From: Cephalotus follicularis
Lineage: Eukaryota; Streptophyta; Magnoliopsida; Oxalidales; Cephalotaceae
DNA length: 64,000 nt
Assembly (NCBI GenBank): GCA_001972305.1
Contig: BDDD01005801.1
Span: forward strand, 52,336 to 116,335
Direction of reading: 5' to 3'
Part shown: positions 24,483-35,584 of the stretch, piece by piece
Numbering within the stretch: the first letter of the stretch is position 1
Layout: every line of letters starts with the position of its first letter
Made by a program: the position numbers and the translations under genes
The notes under the pieces: model-generated
Database searches by the model: none
Told to the model about the DNA's origin: nothing
Seen by the model: the letters and a program-made list of their open reading frames with translations, nothing else

Positions 24483-25524
24483 TACCATCACGGCCCTTAT
24501 TCCACTGGCCGCTTTGTCCTTCACCTCGCCGCCCAAAATTCTGTCCTTGGAAATCACACCTATTTTGCTTCTTTTCTCCCTCTTACCGGGCTGCTTGGAA
24601 GTCCAACCTCTCCATCTCAATGTTCTTCATAGCATTCACAACTTTCGACACATCAGCAAATCTGGAATTTATTAGCTTTCCTCTGAGCTGATAAAGCAGT
24701 TTCAATTTGAATTTCTCAGCCTACTCCAATGCCGACCCTGCCATGGATCCAGCAAAACCCGCTAACCTAGTGAACCGGGCCAAAAACTCGGTGACTGATT
24801 CACCGTCCTTCTGCCTAGTGTTTACAAACTCCCTTATGTAACTTCCTTGTCAGCAGTGGGGAAATACTGCTGATAGAAAACTTCACAGAACTCGAACCAT
24901 AACAAAGCATTAATGTAGTCTCCACCCTTAGCTAACCTCAATGTTTTCCACCATCGTTGAGCATCTCCTTCTAGTTTGTATGCAGCCAACTTTACTTTCT
25001 GCCCATCGTCCCATCCCAGCACATCAAAAATTTTCTCCATGTGTGCGATCCAGTGTTCAGCTTCCACAGGTGTTAGGGCTGAACTAAAAGACTGCGGCCT
25101 CTGCTTCTGGAACTGCTCAAGCCAAATATATACAGGACTGTCGGGCTGGTCCTGAACTGCCCTATCAACTGTAACATTAACAGATGTATTTGCCTAAAAA
25201 ACATTCTCTCGATGACCCTGTCTCGGATTTTGTATAGCGTGAATTAGTCGATCTAATTCTTGAGTAACTGCTCATCTTACCAATTCCACAATCGAAGGTT
25301 CATTTCTAACCTCTTCCCGAGCCACAGCTGGTTCAGTTCTCTGAGAGGTATTCCTTGTTCGTACCATCTTCGCAATAGAAACAAGGACAAGATAAAGACA
25401 AAAAGAACCAGAAGGCCAAAACAAAAGACATACCGAAATAACCGTAACGAAAAAGCCCTAACCCAAAGTCTACCAAAACTCACAGGTCAAACCTAGTTAG
25501 GTCTTCTAAGGAACAAAAACCAAA

Positions 25525-25537
25525 AGCTCCGATACCA
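25525..25537 (-). other. Primer-binding site (tRNA-iMet), internal region 2
   Basis: AGCTCCGATACCA has one mismatch to the consensus, consistent with decay after insertion. Confidence 0.82.
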
Positions 25538-26367
25538 TAATCTGTAACACCCCCAAATGATGGGAGCCCTTACAGGTCATAATACAGAACTAAAAAAAAA
25601 CATATACATAATAAAAACTCGACTTTATTCATTTAACGTGGTGGTCTGAAACAAAATCTTTTAACATACCATAGTCTGAAACAAAAACTGAAAATCTAAC
25701 CAAAGTCATAAACTGAAGAACATAACATTTCTCAAAAGTCAGACCCTAACGTGACCATAAGATAACAAAACATAAACGGACCAATCTCCTAGATGATCCT
25801 ACAACATAGGGTGACATCTCTCTCACACATTCCCATGATGCTCCTAAAACTCGACAGCATGGAAAACAAAACGCGGCTGCACAAACCTTAGTAAGGATAA
25901 GGAATATAGAACATAGAATGATGATTTAAACTAAACAGGAAGTATCTGAAATTTTAAATCTGAAATTTGATAAATCCGATTTCAAAACAATCCTCGAAAG
26001 CATAATCTGAAAAGAAAATCCAAAAAAAAAATTCGAAAACAAAATCGAAAAGCGAAATCCCAAAACAAAAGCCGATTTCATAAGCAATATTAAAGATTCA
26101 AAGCAAAATCTGAATTTCAAAACAATATCCGAAGCAATATACAATTTTCATAATCCAAATCCAAAAAATCATAAATATCCTATGAAACATCATAACTTTG
26201 TCCGATATCATAATTCCATAACAGAGATCTGAATCCGAGTATATATATATATATATATAAATATGCAAGCGGTTTGCAAGGCCCACATGCTTCGACGAAA
26301 AGACGTGTACGGCACTACACAATCAAGCCCCAAAATCCTAATCCGATAACAAAATCTAGGGTTAACC

Positions 26368-27600
26368 TGTTGGCCTTTGCCACCCCGTTTAATTGCATTT
26401 ACATATGTTATTTTGATGATTAACAAACATAGATTACTTGTATGCATAATTCTTTAAGTTATAATTTCATATACTCACTTGATTTTATGTCCAAAGTTGT
26501 GCCAAGAACTTTTATGCAGAAACAGGTCAAGACAGCCGACTGTAAATCAATCCAGTCGACTGCCCAAGGTTAAGTAGTCGACTTCAAGAGGTTATGTAGT
26601 CGACTGATTCTTCAACCAAACTCAGAATCTGCAGGAACACCAATCCAGTCGACTGCCACAGGGGTCCAGTCGACTACAAGGCAAATACAGTCGACTGTCA
26701 CAGGACACCAGTCGACTGCCATGGGGTACAAATTCAGGCAGAAGCTTCTGTAACTTTTTAACACCCAATCCAGCCGACTGAAGCAGGGTACCAGTCGACT
26801 GCCAGGGGATCTAGTCGACTGCCAGGGAATCCAGCCGACTGTTTTCAATTGTGCAAAATCAGGCAGTAGCATTTGTAATCTCCAATTTCAGCTCAACAGC
26901 CGACTGGAACAGAGCATCCAGTCGGCTGCCAGCGCCACCAGTCGACTGCCTAGAGGAGACAGCCGACTGTCCAACACCAACGGCTATATTCAAATGTACG
27001 CGCCATCAATCCAGCCGACTGCCGTACAAATCCAGCCGACTGGATTTGTAACAGACCCTTAAAAATAGATCCGTTGGAGGCTCAACTATAAGAGGAAAAT
27101 TAGAGCTCTTGCACAAGTGATCAAGCATTCAAGTTGCATATTCTTCCAAGCTATCTCAAGTACAATACCAAGCTCTCAAACAATCGAAAGAGATCATTTC
27201 AAAGCAATCCAATACATTACAAAGCTCACATTTTACATTCCACATTTACTAGAAGCTTTGTTTAGAGTTGTGCTTTATTGTAAACAAATTCACTACGAAT
27301 TTGTAACCATTTAAACACTTATTTCACACATACAAGAGAGGTTGTCTCTTGTATTGCTCGGTTGGAGCAAAGTTGTAATTCGCTTGGTTGGAGCGAAAGT
27401 TGTTGGAGCTCGGTTGGAGTTTCAAGCCCGGTTTGGGGCATACCTAGTGAAATACTCAAGGGGAGGCCTTGGGGAGTGGACGTAGGCGGTTTGCCGAACC
27501 ACTGTATATCCGTTTGCAATTCTATAAACGTTACACTTTTACATTTCCACAATTGTGTGTTTGTGTTAACCTAGATAAGACCGGTATAGGTTATGCCCCT
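26368..27600 (+). repeat. Copia 5' LTR, rich in type B palindromes
   Basis: It starts TGTTGGCCTTTGCC. Between 26534 and 27045 I count about 18 copies of CAGTCGACTG or CAGCCGACTG spaced roughly 20-60 bp apart. 27080-27600 has the leader-like sequence with repeated CTCGGTTGGAGC (27357-27420). The right boundary is uncertain, because no PBS is found before the gag sequence begins near 27600. Confidence 0.75.
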
Positions 27601-27915
27601 CTAGAGGTTAAGGCTAAATTGAAAAAGGCTAGATTAAGACCTCATTGTACTTATTGCAATAAATTTGGACATACTAGAAATAAATGCTTTAGAAGGATTG
27701 CACACTCACATCACTCACACACTAGACCATCATCTTATCATGATCCAATTACTTTTAGACAAGTGTGGGTTCCCAAGGGAACTATTAGTCCTAAAAGTAA
27801 CATTAAACGACCCAATAAACAATGGGTACCAAGATCAAATTCTTTTAATGTTTTTGTAGGTGGAACAATGCTTGCGGGGAAACCACAAAGAGGAGCAACC
27901 GTGGTATGTGGATAG
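27601..27915 (+). pseudogene. gag: Copia gag C-terminus with zinc knuckle (fragment)
   Basis: The nucleocapsid knuckle CTYCNKFGHTRNKC is encoded at 27646-27687 (C-x2-C-x4-H-x4-C). The usual capsid part before it is absent, and the LTR sequence joins just upstream. The frame continues through QVWVPKG and QWVPRSN and then shifts: protease is read one frame over from about 27860. Without its N-terminus this protein cannot form a capsid. Confidence 0.8.
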
Positions 27916-29035
27916 CGGGTGCTCGAAGCACATGACGGGTGACAAAAGACTCTTCATCAATCTTAAAGAAGTAGATGGAGGAAAGGTCACCTTTGGGGAT
28001 AACAACAAGGCAAAAATTTGTGGTATTGGTTCAATTGGTAACAAATTCTCCACTCTTATTGAAAAAGTATCTTATGTTGTAGGCCTTAAGCATAACTTGC
28101 TTAGTGTTAGCCAATTGTGTGACAAGGGATATAAAATTAATTTTGAATCCTCTTGTCATCACATAATTGACATTAGCACCAATGTCGTAAAGTTTATTGG
28201 TCATAGACAAGGAAATGTGTATGTGGTTTATCTTAAAGAAATGTTTTCAAAAGGTGTTTGTTTTAATGCAAATACAAATGATAAATGGCTTCGGCATAGA
28301 AGGTTAGGCCATGCTAGCATGGATGTCCTTGCCAAACTTTCAAGAAAAGATTTAGTAATTGGTTTGCCTAAAATGAAATTTGAAAATGATAAATTGTGTG
28401 ATGCTTGTGCACAAGGCAAACAAACAAGAACATCTTTTAAAGCTAAAAATGTTGTTTCAACTACTCGAATTTTACAATTACTACACATTGATTTGTTTGG
28501 ACCAACTAGAACTTTAAGCCTTGGTGGTAAACAATATGGCTTAGTTATTGTTGATGATTATTCTAGGTTTACTTTGGTTATTTTCTTAGCTTTGAAGAGT
28601 GATGCCTTAGATTCCTTTGTTAATTTTGGTAGACGAATTCAAAATGAAAAGAGTCTATCTATTGTTAGCATACGTAGAGATCACGGCAAAGAATTTGAAA
28701 ACCTTGGTTTTGAAACTTTTTGTAATGAACTAGGTATTCACCATAACTTCTCGGCTCCTAGAACTCATCAACAAAATGGTGTTGTTGAGAGGAGAAATAG
28801 AACCCTAGAAGACATGGGAAGAACCATGTTGTGTGAAAACAATTTGCCAAAATATCTTTGGGCGGAAGCCGTGAACACCGCATGCTATATAATAAATAGA
28901 GTCATGATTAGATCAATTTTAAAGAAAACCCCATATGAGCTTTTCAATGAAAGAAAACCAAGTGTTAGTCACTTGAGACCTTTTGGATGCAAAGTTTTCG
29001 TTTTAAATAATGGAAAAGATAATCTTATTATTTGA
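27860..29035 (+). pseudogene. pol: Copia protease and integrase (truncated)
   Basis: Protease active site WYVDSGCSKHMTG is at 27902-27940. The GAG-pre-integrase segment carries HRRLGH and CDAC, the integrase zinc ligands (28290-28415). The core has the acids in HIDLFGP (28485), RRDHGKEF (28676) and GVVERRNR (28780). The frame is open over this whole part. It ends at GKDNLII: about 90-100 codons normally following are deleted and the remainder continues in another frame at 29030. The N-terminal boundary is a frameshift from gag near 27860-27900. Confidence 0.87.
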
Positions 29036-29351
29036 AGAGTCTAATAGTGCTCCGAGAAAGGGAGATGTTGTTGATGATGTAGGTATATTGGAGCAAATGG
29101 AAAGCTTGGACATCAACAAAGAAGATGGTGATGTTGACAAAGTTGAAGAAGAAGGAGGACATGAAGAAGAAATTCAACAAATTCAAGTCACGAAGGAGCC
29201 AATTGCTATAAGAGAAAGAGAGTACGTAAAGAACAACGAGGTAATCGGTAATCCTACCGAGGGGGTAAGAACTCGTTCCGCTCTTAGGGAGTATTGCGAT
29301 AATGTAGCTTTTATTTCCAATATCGAACCCAAAATGTTTTATATGCTTTAA
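29030..29351 (+). pseudogene. pol: Copia integrase-RT linker remnant
   Basis: EESNSAPRKGD and the acidic Glu/Asp-rich stretch that follows resemble the hydrophilic linker between integrase and RT. The left side joins the integrase by a deletion with frame change. On the right, one base is missing near 29333 (the PKMF to VLYALNDDCW region), after which RT reads in a different frame. Confidence 0.7.
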
Positions 29352-30847
29352 ATGATGATTGTTGGATTGTGGCTATGCAAGAGGAACAAAACCAATTTGA
29401 CAAAAGCAATGTTTGGTCATTAGTTCCTAGGCCTAAACATCAATCCATCATTGGGACCAAATGGATTTTTAGAAACAAAATGAATGAAAATGGGTTAGTT
29501 ATTCGGAATAAAGCTAGATTAGTTGCACAAGGTTATAGTCGAGAGGAAGGCATTGACTATGATGAAACCTTTGCTCCGGTAGCTAGATTAGAAGCTATTA
29601 GATTGTTAATGGCCTTTGCTTGTTTCAAAGGTTTTAAATTGCATCAAATGGATGTTAAAAGTGCTTTTTTAAATGGGATTATAAATGAGGAAGTTTATGT
29701 TAAACAACCTCCGGGTTTTGAAAATGTGCATTTTCCCGATCATGTTTTTAAACTATCCAAAGCACTTTATGGTTTAAAGCAAGAACCAAGAGCTTGGTAT
29801 GAAAGGCTTTCAAAATTTCTCTTGGAAAATGATTTCAAAAGAGGTTTGGTGGATAAAACTCTTTTTGTTAAATCTAAACTTAATGATATTCTAATTGTTC
29901 AAATATATGTAGATGACATTATATTTGGTTCTACTAACGACTCTCTTTGTGTTGAGTTTGCTAACACTATGCAAGGTGAATTCGAGATGAGTATGATGGG
30001 AGAACTCAAGTATTTCCTTGGATTTCAAATCCAACAAGGAAATGAAGGGACCTTCATCAACCAATCCAAATATACCAAGGATCTACTCAAAAGATTTGGA
30101 ATGGAGCACTCAAAGCCTTGCAAGACACCTATGAGCATTGCAACAAAACTTGACAAGGATGAGAATGGTAAAGAGGTAGATCAAAAATTATATAGAAGCA
30201 TGATAGGATCTCTACTCCTAACCGCTAGTAGACCGGATATAATGTTTAGTGTATGTCTTTGTGCTAGATATCAATCATCACCTAGAGAATCTCACTTAAC
30301 CGCGGTTAGGTGAATCTTTAGATATCTTGCATACACACCATTGTTAGGATTGTTTTATTCACATGATTCTTTGTTTAATTTGCATGCTTATTCCGATGCC
30401 GACTATGGTGGTTGCAAATTGGATAGAAAGAGCACTAGTGGCACATGCCAATTTCTTGGAAACTCTTTAGTGTCTTGGTTCTCCAAGAAACAAAATAGTG
30501 TAGCTCTATCTACCACCGAAGCCGAATATGTTGCGGCGGGAAGTTGTTCTGCTCAAGTCTTGTGGCTTAAGCAACAACTTTGTGACTTCAGAATTAGCAT
30601 TAGCAATGTATGTATTAAATGTGATAATACTAGTGCTATTAATTTGAGTAGAAATCCCGTTCAACACTCTAAGTCTAAACACATTGAAATTAGACATCAT
30701 TTTCTTAGAGATCATGTTGAAAAGGGAGATATTTTCCTTGAATATATTGACACTTTAAACCAAGTTGCAGATATTTTCACAAAGCCGCTGGACAATGAAT
30801 GTTTATGCACATTGCGAAGAGAGCTAGGTATGCAAAACCCTTCCTAA
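29352..30847 (+). pseudogene. pol: Copia reverse transcriptase and RNase H (one stop)
   Basis: RT is complete: GTKWIFRNKMNENG, ARLVAQGYSREEGIDYDETF, LHQMDVKSAFLNG, and the YVDD active site at about 29907-29918. The frame stops at TGA 30311-30313 inside HLTAVR/IFRYL, then continues in the same frame with RNase H (YSDADYGGCKLDRKSTSG, STTEAEYVA, ADIFTKPL), ending at TAA 30845-30847. TGA for CGA fits a single C-to-T change at a CpG. Apart from that, this is the best kept enzyme domain in the window. Confidence 0.88.
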
Positions 30848-31250
30848 CTCATTATATGTGAAATTGTAATGCTTTATTGATTTTTGATTGAATTGATTGA
30901 AAAGTGTTTTCAAAGATCATCTTGCATTCAAACATTGAGTTTTCAACTCAATAACACAAAATTAGCTCATGTAACTAGGTTGCTATTAGCCAATAATAGT
31001 CAACCAAAGGTTTACAACTCAATTGGATAGGCAATTTTCTGCATTTCTCATTCTGCAGAAAACAGCCGACTGGACAAATGGTCCAGTCGACTGCCTTGCC
31101 ATCCAGTCGACTGCCATTAGTAGGCCAGTCGACCAGAAACCCGATAATCAGGGTTTTAAGCCCGAAATTCCCTTCTGTTTTTTACACCTCTCTCATTTTT
31201 AAAAGACGGCCAAACCCTTTCTCTCTCAAAATTTCGACCTCCAATCATCT
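30848..31250 (+). other. Copia region between pol and the 3' frame
   Basis: No coding signal. Several type B palindromes occur at 31064-31132, outside the 5' LTR. TTTTTAAAAGACGG and a CT-rich stretch precede the 3' frame, compatible with a leader. Confidence 0.6.
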
Positions 31251-31536
31251 ATGGCACCTAAGAGAGCAAGAGGAACTACTTCAAGGCAACCAAGGGGCTC
31301 TCAAGTGGAGCTAGACTTCGACAATACACTCTTTCTCTCCAAAGAGAAAGAGATGAGGTATAACTCTCATTTTAGCTCCGTTAAGTTACATTTGGAGAAG
31401 TGGTTATCTAGGGATGTATTGATAAGCAATCTTGCTGTTGTAATAACATGGTTAGAAGGAATGGGATGGTTTGAATATCTTTGCTCATCTCATGTAATAT
31501 ATCCTAGGTTAGTAAAATTGTTTTATGCCAACTACA
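31251..31536 (+). pseudogene. Truncated 3' accessory frame of copia (PF20167-like)
   Basis: The frame starts MAPKRARGTT and has WLEGMGWFEYL and YPRLVKLFYAN. From memory this resembles the family named putative plant transposon protein (PF20167), which has a GW...YP.LV..FYAN core. Its function is unknown. It is cut by the element's right end, and the last codons up to 31580 are host LTR sequence. The downstream position agrees with the extra frame of some SIRE-like elements. Identification needs a profile search. Confidence 0.5.
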
Positions 31537-33440
31537 TAACCTATATGCCTCGATTGGCCATATTCTATCACAAGATATAAAGAGACGCCGCAGACTAATC
31601 ACATCGCTACGGAAGTGTCATGTCCCCGTGTCAGGCCTATGACATGCCTATGATACCTCCATAGGTAGGAAACAAATATCTCTGTATGTCATTATTCCAG
31701 GAAAAGATTAACATACTTCATAATGTGAAAGTCATGTTCGTTTAACATACTTCGATAGTAAAAGTCATGTTCGATATCAAAAAAATCCGTATACTTTCGT
31801 AAGTGAAAGTCATACTCGTTTATCATACTTCCGATAGTGAAAGTCGTACTCAATTTATAAAAATCGAACAAACATCTGATAACAAAATCCTTACATTTTC
31901 ACCAACTAAAACAGAATTTATGAACAGATCAACAATTTCTAAAACTTATTTTTAGTATATACGTAGTCATTTTTAAAGAAAACATAAAACATCTAAGTTA
32001 AATTAGACGTTTCAAAGATTCCAAAAAGGTAAAGTTCATAATTTTTTGTTGAGAAACGAACCTGCAGCGAATTTTTAAAGTCATTGATTTCATATGAAAA
32101 AAGGACATGAACGGTAATTTTGAACAATGATTTACGTGAAGAATTTGATAGAATTTCGAGATACATAAAGCATAACAGTTAAATAGGACATCCTAAAGTT
32201 TCCAAAACATCCAACCATTCGAAATTTCACCAAGAAACAAAAAAGTTATGATTAAATGAAGTTGCTGCATAATCCAGGAATAAAATAGTACCCGAATAGT
32301 GATTTTAAACATGGATTCTCGTCAAAAAATCAGCAGAATTTCGAAATGTACAGAACATAACAGTTAAAGAGGACATCCCAAAAGTTTCCAAAACGGCCAA
32401 CAATTCGAAATTTCACCAAGAAACGAGCAAGATATGAATAAAAAAACTACTGTCCATTTATCAGAAGAAAAACAGAGAATTGATATTTTAGAAAGAAGGT
32501 AGAAATCCTTACCTTGCCTCAATCTCCTCCTCTCTTCCTCTTAGCTGAATTCTCCTCTCCAAAACCCAACAGAAACTAACCCATTTCCATGCCAAAACTA
32601 CACATATATATATAGGAGAATGAAACTTTGGGTGCAAGTTTCCTTAGGTGAGTCATTAAGACTTGGGGTGCAAGCTTCCTCCTTGCATAAGTCATCAAGA
32701 CTTGGGGTGCAAGATTGCATAATGAGTCACCATGCTACCTTGCCTCAAATGATGTCACCCATGTGAGTTGTCCCCCCCTCAGTTGCCCATGTGCACAGTT
32801 CCTCCACCGAATTGATGACACATGTCCCTTTTATCAACAAAATATCTTAAGTCCTCCAACCATGGCTTGACACGTGTCCCTTAATCCATTTAATTTATTC
32901 GTAAAGAGACAAAACATTAACTTCTGAAACTAATCTGCAGTCCAAAGCATCGGCGCTTCATCTCCAACTATCGCCGCTTAAGGGTTTGTCCAAGGATCTT
33001 CATCTGATATACTGGGCAAAGCATTGACGCTTCTCTTCAAGCGTCGCCGCTTTGGGGTCTCGTTCAGGTCAAATGAAATGCTTGACTTCGAAGTGCCGAA
33101 GCTTACATTTAGAGCATCGTCGGTTACATCCAAGCACAAACACTTTCGTCGAAGCGTCTTCGGTCTGGGAAGTTTGCCCAAATTGAAAACGCACTGGTTT
33201 TAACCGGCGTTAGAAGGGGTCCAAGTGTCAAAGATTTAACGTCGCCGCTTTCGTAAACTGTCGGCGCTTAACACAGAAATAATTTTATTTATCCATTATC
33301 ACATTCTAACAATTATCCAAAAGGCCCAAGGCTGGTATCAGTCAGCCCAAATCATGAAGACCAAAACAAAATAGACAGACCACTTAACAAAACAGAGTAA
33401 CAAGGCCGAAAATATGCATACGGACAAACGGGGTATTACA

Positions 33441-33459
33441 TCCTCTCCCCCTTAAAAAG
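33441..33459 (-). other. Polypurine tract of internal region 3
   Basis: TCCTCTCCCCCTTAAAAAG on the plus strand after the LTR3 end. Confidence 0.85.
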
Positions 33460-33474
33460 ATTTCGTCCTGAAAT

Positions 33475-34698
33475 CTAAACATCTGGAGCATTCGCAACCT
33501 GGTGTGTCGTTAAGGCAAAGACTCTGCCTCCCACATTGCGCTGTCCCGTATCATTGCCATCTCCTCCTTTATTCCTTGTACGAGGATTTGGACACTTCTT
33601 AAAGAGATGACCTATTTGTCCACACGCAAAACACGCACCAGTGGCCTTGCAGCATGTCCCAACCGGATGTTGCTTCCCACAAGTATCACACAAAGCAATC
33701 TAAATATTGGGGTTACCCCCACCAGTAGTTCCCTGAAATTGTTCCTGATCAAATCCCGGCTGTCTCTGTTGTTCCCCACCTCCATTATGATTATGATTCC
33801 CTTTTTGTTGCTTACCATTATGGCCCTTATTCCACTGGCCGCTTTGTCTTTCACCTCGCCACCCAGAATTCTGTCCTTGGGAATCACTCCTATTTCGTTT
33901 CTTTTCTCCCTTTTATCGGGCTGCTTGGAAGTCCAACCTCTCCATATCAATGTTCTTCGCAGCATTCGCAACTTCTAGCACATCAGCAAATCTTAAATTT
34001 ATCAGCATTCCTCTGAGCTGATAATGTAGTTTCCATTTGAATTTCTCAGCCTGCTCCAATGCCGACCCTGTCGTGGATCCAGCAAAACCCGCTAACCTAG
34101 TGAACTGGGCCAAAAACTCGATGACTGATTCACCGTCCTTCTGCCTAGTGTTTACAAACTCCCTTACGTAAGCTTCCTTGTCAGTAGTGGGGAAATATTG
34201 CTGATAGAAAACTTCACAGAACTCAAACCATGACAAAGCATTGATGTAGTCTCCACCCTTAGCTAACCTCAACGATTTCCACCATCGTTGAGCGTCTCCT
34301 TCTAGCTTGTATGCAACCAACTTTACTTTCTGCCCATCGTCACATCCCAGCACATCAAAATTTTTCTCCATGCGTGCGATCCAGTGTTCAGCTTCCACAA
34401 GTTTTCTGGCTGAACTAAAAGAGTGCGGCCTCTGCTTCTGGAACCACTCAAGCCAAATATATACAGGAGTGTCAGGCCGGTCCTCAACTCCCATATCAAC
34501 CGGAACATTAACAGATGTATTTTCCTCAACAACATTCTCTCGACGACCCTGTCTTAGATTTCATATAGCGTGAATTAGTTGATCTACTTCTTCAGCAACT
34601 GCTTGTCTTACCAATTCCTCAATCGAAGGTTTATTTCTAACATCTTCCCCAGCCATAGCTGGTTCAGTTCTCTGAGAGGTATTCCTTGTTCGTACCAT
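33475..34698 (-). pseudogene. gag: gag of gag-only copy 3 (broken)
   Basis: Best kept of the three gag copies. Start at complement of 34696-34698 (MVRTRNTSQRTEP). The core is open over 193 codons (33916-34494: YIWLEWFQKQR, WWKSLRLAKGGDYIN, FYQQYFPTTDK). Knuckle CFACGQIGHLFKKC is near 33610-33650. Stops: TGA 34561-34563, the shared TAA at 33913-33915, TAG 33700-33702, and terminal TAG 33475-33477 after LTTHQVANAPDV. All are in one frame, so no indel separates the parts. Pol is absent. Confidence 0.86.
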
Positions 34699-34861
34699 CT
34701 TCGCAACAGAAACAAGGACAAGATAAAGACAAAAAGAATCAGAAGGCCAAAACAAAAGACATACCGAAATAACCGTAACGGTGACGAAAAATCCCTAACC
34801 CAAAGTCTACTCAAACTCACAGGTCAAACCTAGTTAGGTCTTCTAAGGAACCAAAACCCAA

Positions 34862-34874
34862 AGCTCTGATACCA
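34862..34874 (-). other. Primer-binding site (tRNA-iMet), internal region 3
   Basis: AGCTCTGATACCA, five bases from LTR4. Confidence 0.9.
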
Positions 34875-35584
34875 TAATCTGTAACACCCCCAAACGGTGG
34901 GAGCCCTTACAGGTCATAATACTGAACTAAAAAAAGCATATACATAATAAAAACTCGACTTTATTCATTTAACGTGGTGGTCTGAAACAAAATCCTTTAA
35001 CATACCATAGTCCGAAACAAAAACTAAAAATCATAACCAAAGTCATAAACTGAAGAACATAACATTGCTCAAAAGTAAGACCCTATCGTCACCATAAGAT
35101 AACAAAACATAAACGGACCAATCTCCTAGATGATCCTCAAACATAGGGTGACATCTCTCTCACACATTCCCATGATGCTCCTGAAAACCTGCCACGTGGA
35201 AAGCAAAACGAAACTGAGCAAACGTCAGTAAGGATAAGGAATATAGAACATAGAACGATGAATTAAAGCAAACCAGAAGTATCTGAAATTTTAAATCAGA
35301 AATTTGCAAAATCTGATTTCAGAACAATATTCGAAAGCATAATCCGAAAAGAAAATCCGAAAGTAAAATTCGAAAACAAAATAGGAAAGCAAAATCCGAA
35401 AACAAATGCCGATTTCATAAGCAATATTCAAGATTGAAAGCAAAATATGAGTTTCAAAACAATATCCGAAACAATATACAATTTACATAATCCGAATCCG
35501 AAAAATCATAAATATCCGATTAAACATCATAACTTTGTCCGATATCATAATTCCATAACAGAGATCCGAGTCTGAGTATACATA

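Larger units (their letters stand above)
21361..25367 (-). pseudogene. gag: gag of gag-only copy 2, split by solo LTR L2
   Basis: Gag packages the element RNA. The start (complement of 25365-25367) equals that of the sister copies. The core lies at 24590-25110 (DAQRWWKTLRLAKGGDYIN, FYQQYFPTADKE) and the knuckle CFACGQMGHLFKNC near 21490-21530. Solo LTR 21704-24482 interrupts the linker. A one-base loss near 24840 shifts the frame after PTADKE, and the TAA shared with the other copies follows QAAR near 24588. The frame ends at TAG 21361-21363 after LTTHLAANALDV, with no protease or later domains. Confidence 0.83.
26368..31536 (+). mobile_element. Ty1/copia element (SIRE/Maximus-like, tentative), rearranged
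   Basis: It begins TGTTGGCC, ends ACTACA and is flanked by TAACC on both sides within LTR3. Domain order PR-IN-RT-RH is that of copia. The 5' LTR runs directly into the gag zinc knuckle, so PBS and the gag N-terminus are missing. The right end lies inside a downstream reading frame and no 3' LTR is present except possibly a few terminal bases. An extra frame after pol fits the SIRE-like layout, but the clade is a guess from motif style. Confidence 0.82.
25543..33440 (-). repeat. LTR3 of the gag-only array, split by copia
   Basis: LTR sequence runs 25543-26367 and 31542-33440, about 2.72 kb. It is the 5' LTR of gag copy 2 and the 3' LTR of gag copy 3. The copia element is flanked by TAACC (26363-26367 and 31537-31541). 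This LTR lacks the foreign tail present in LTR1. Type A palindromes lie at 32944-33150 and 33239-33272, and the conserved 67-codon frame at 32978-33181. Confidence 0.88.

Noticed and set aside
26534-27045. CRISPR-like array (short repeats with spacers)
   Set aside because: Repeat units are about 10 bases, variable, unevenly spaced, and lie in a plant copia LTR.
29010-29351. Independent small acidic protein gene
   Set aside because: Position between integrase and RT and the ESNSAPRK string fit a polyprotein linker remnant.
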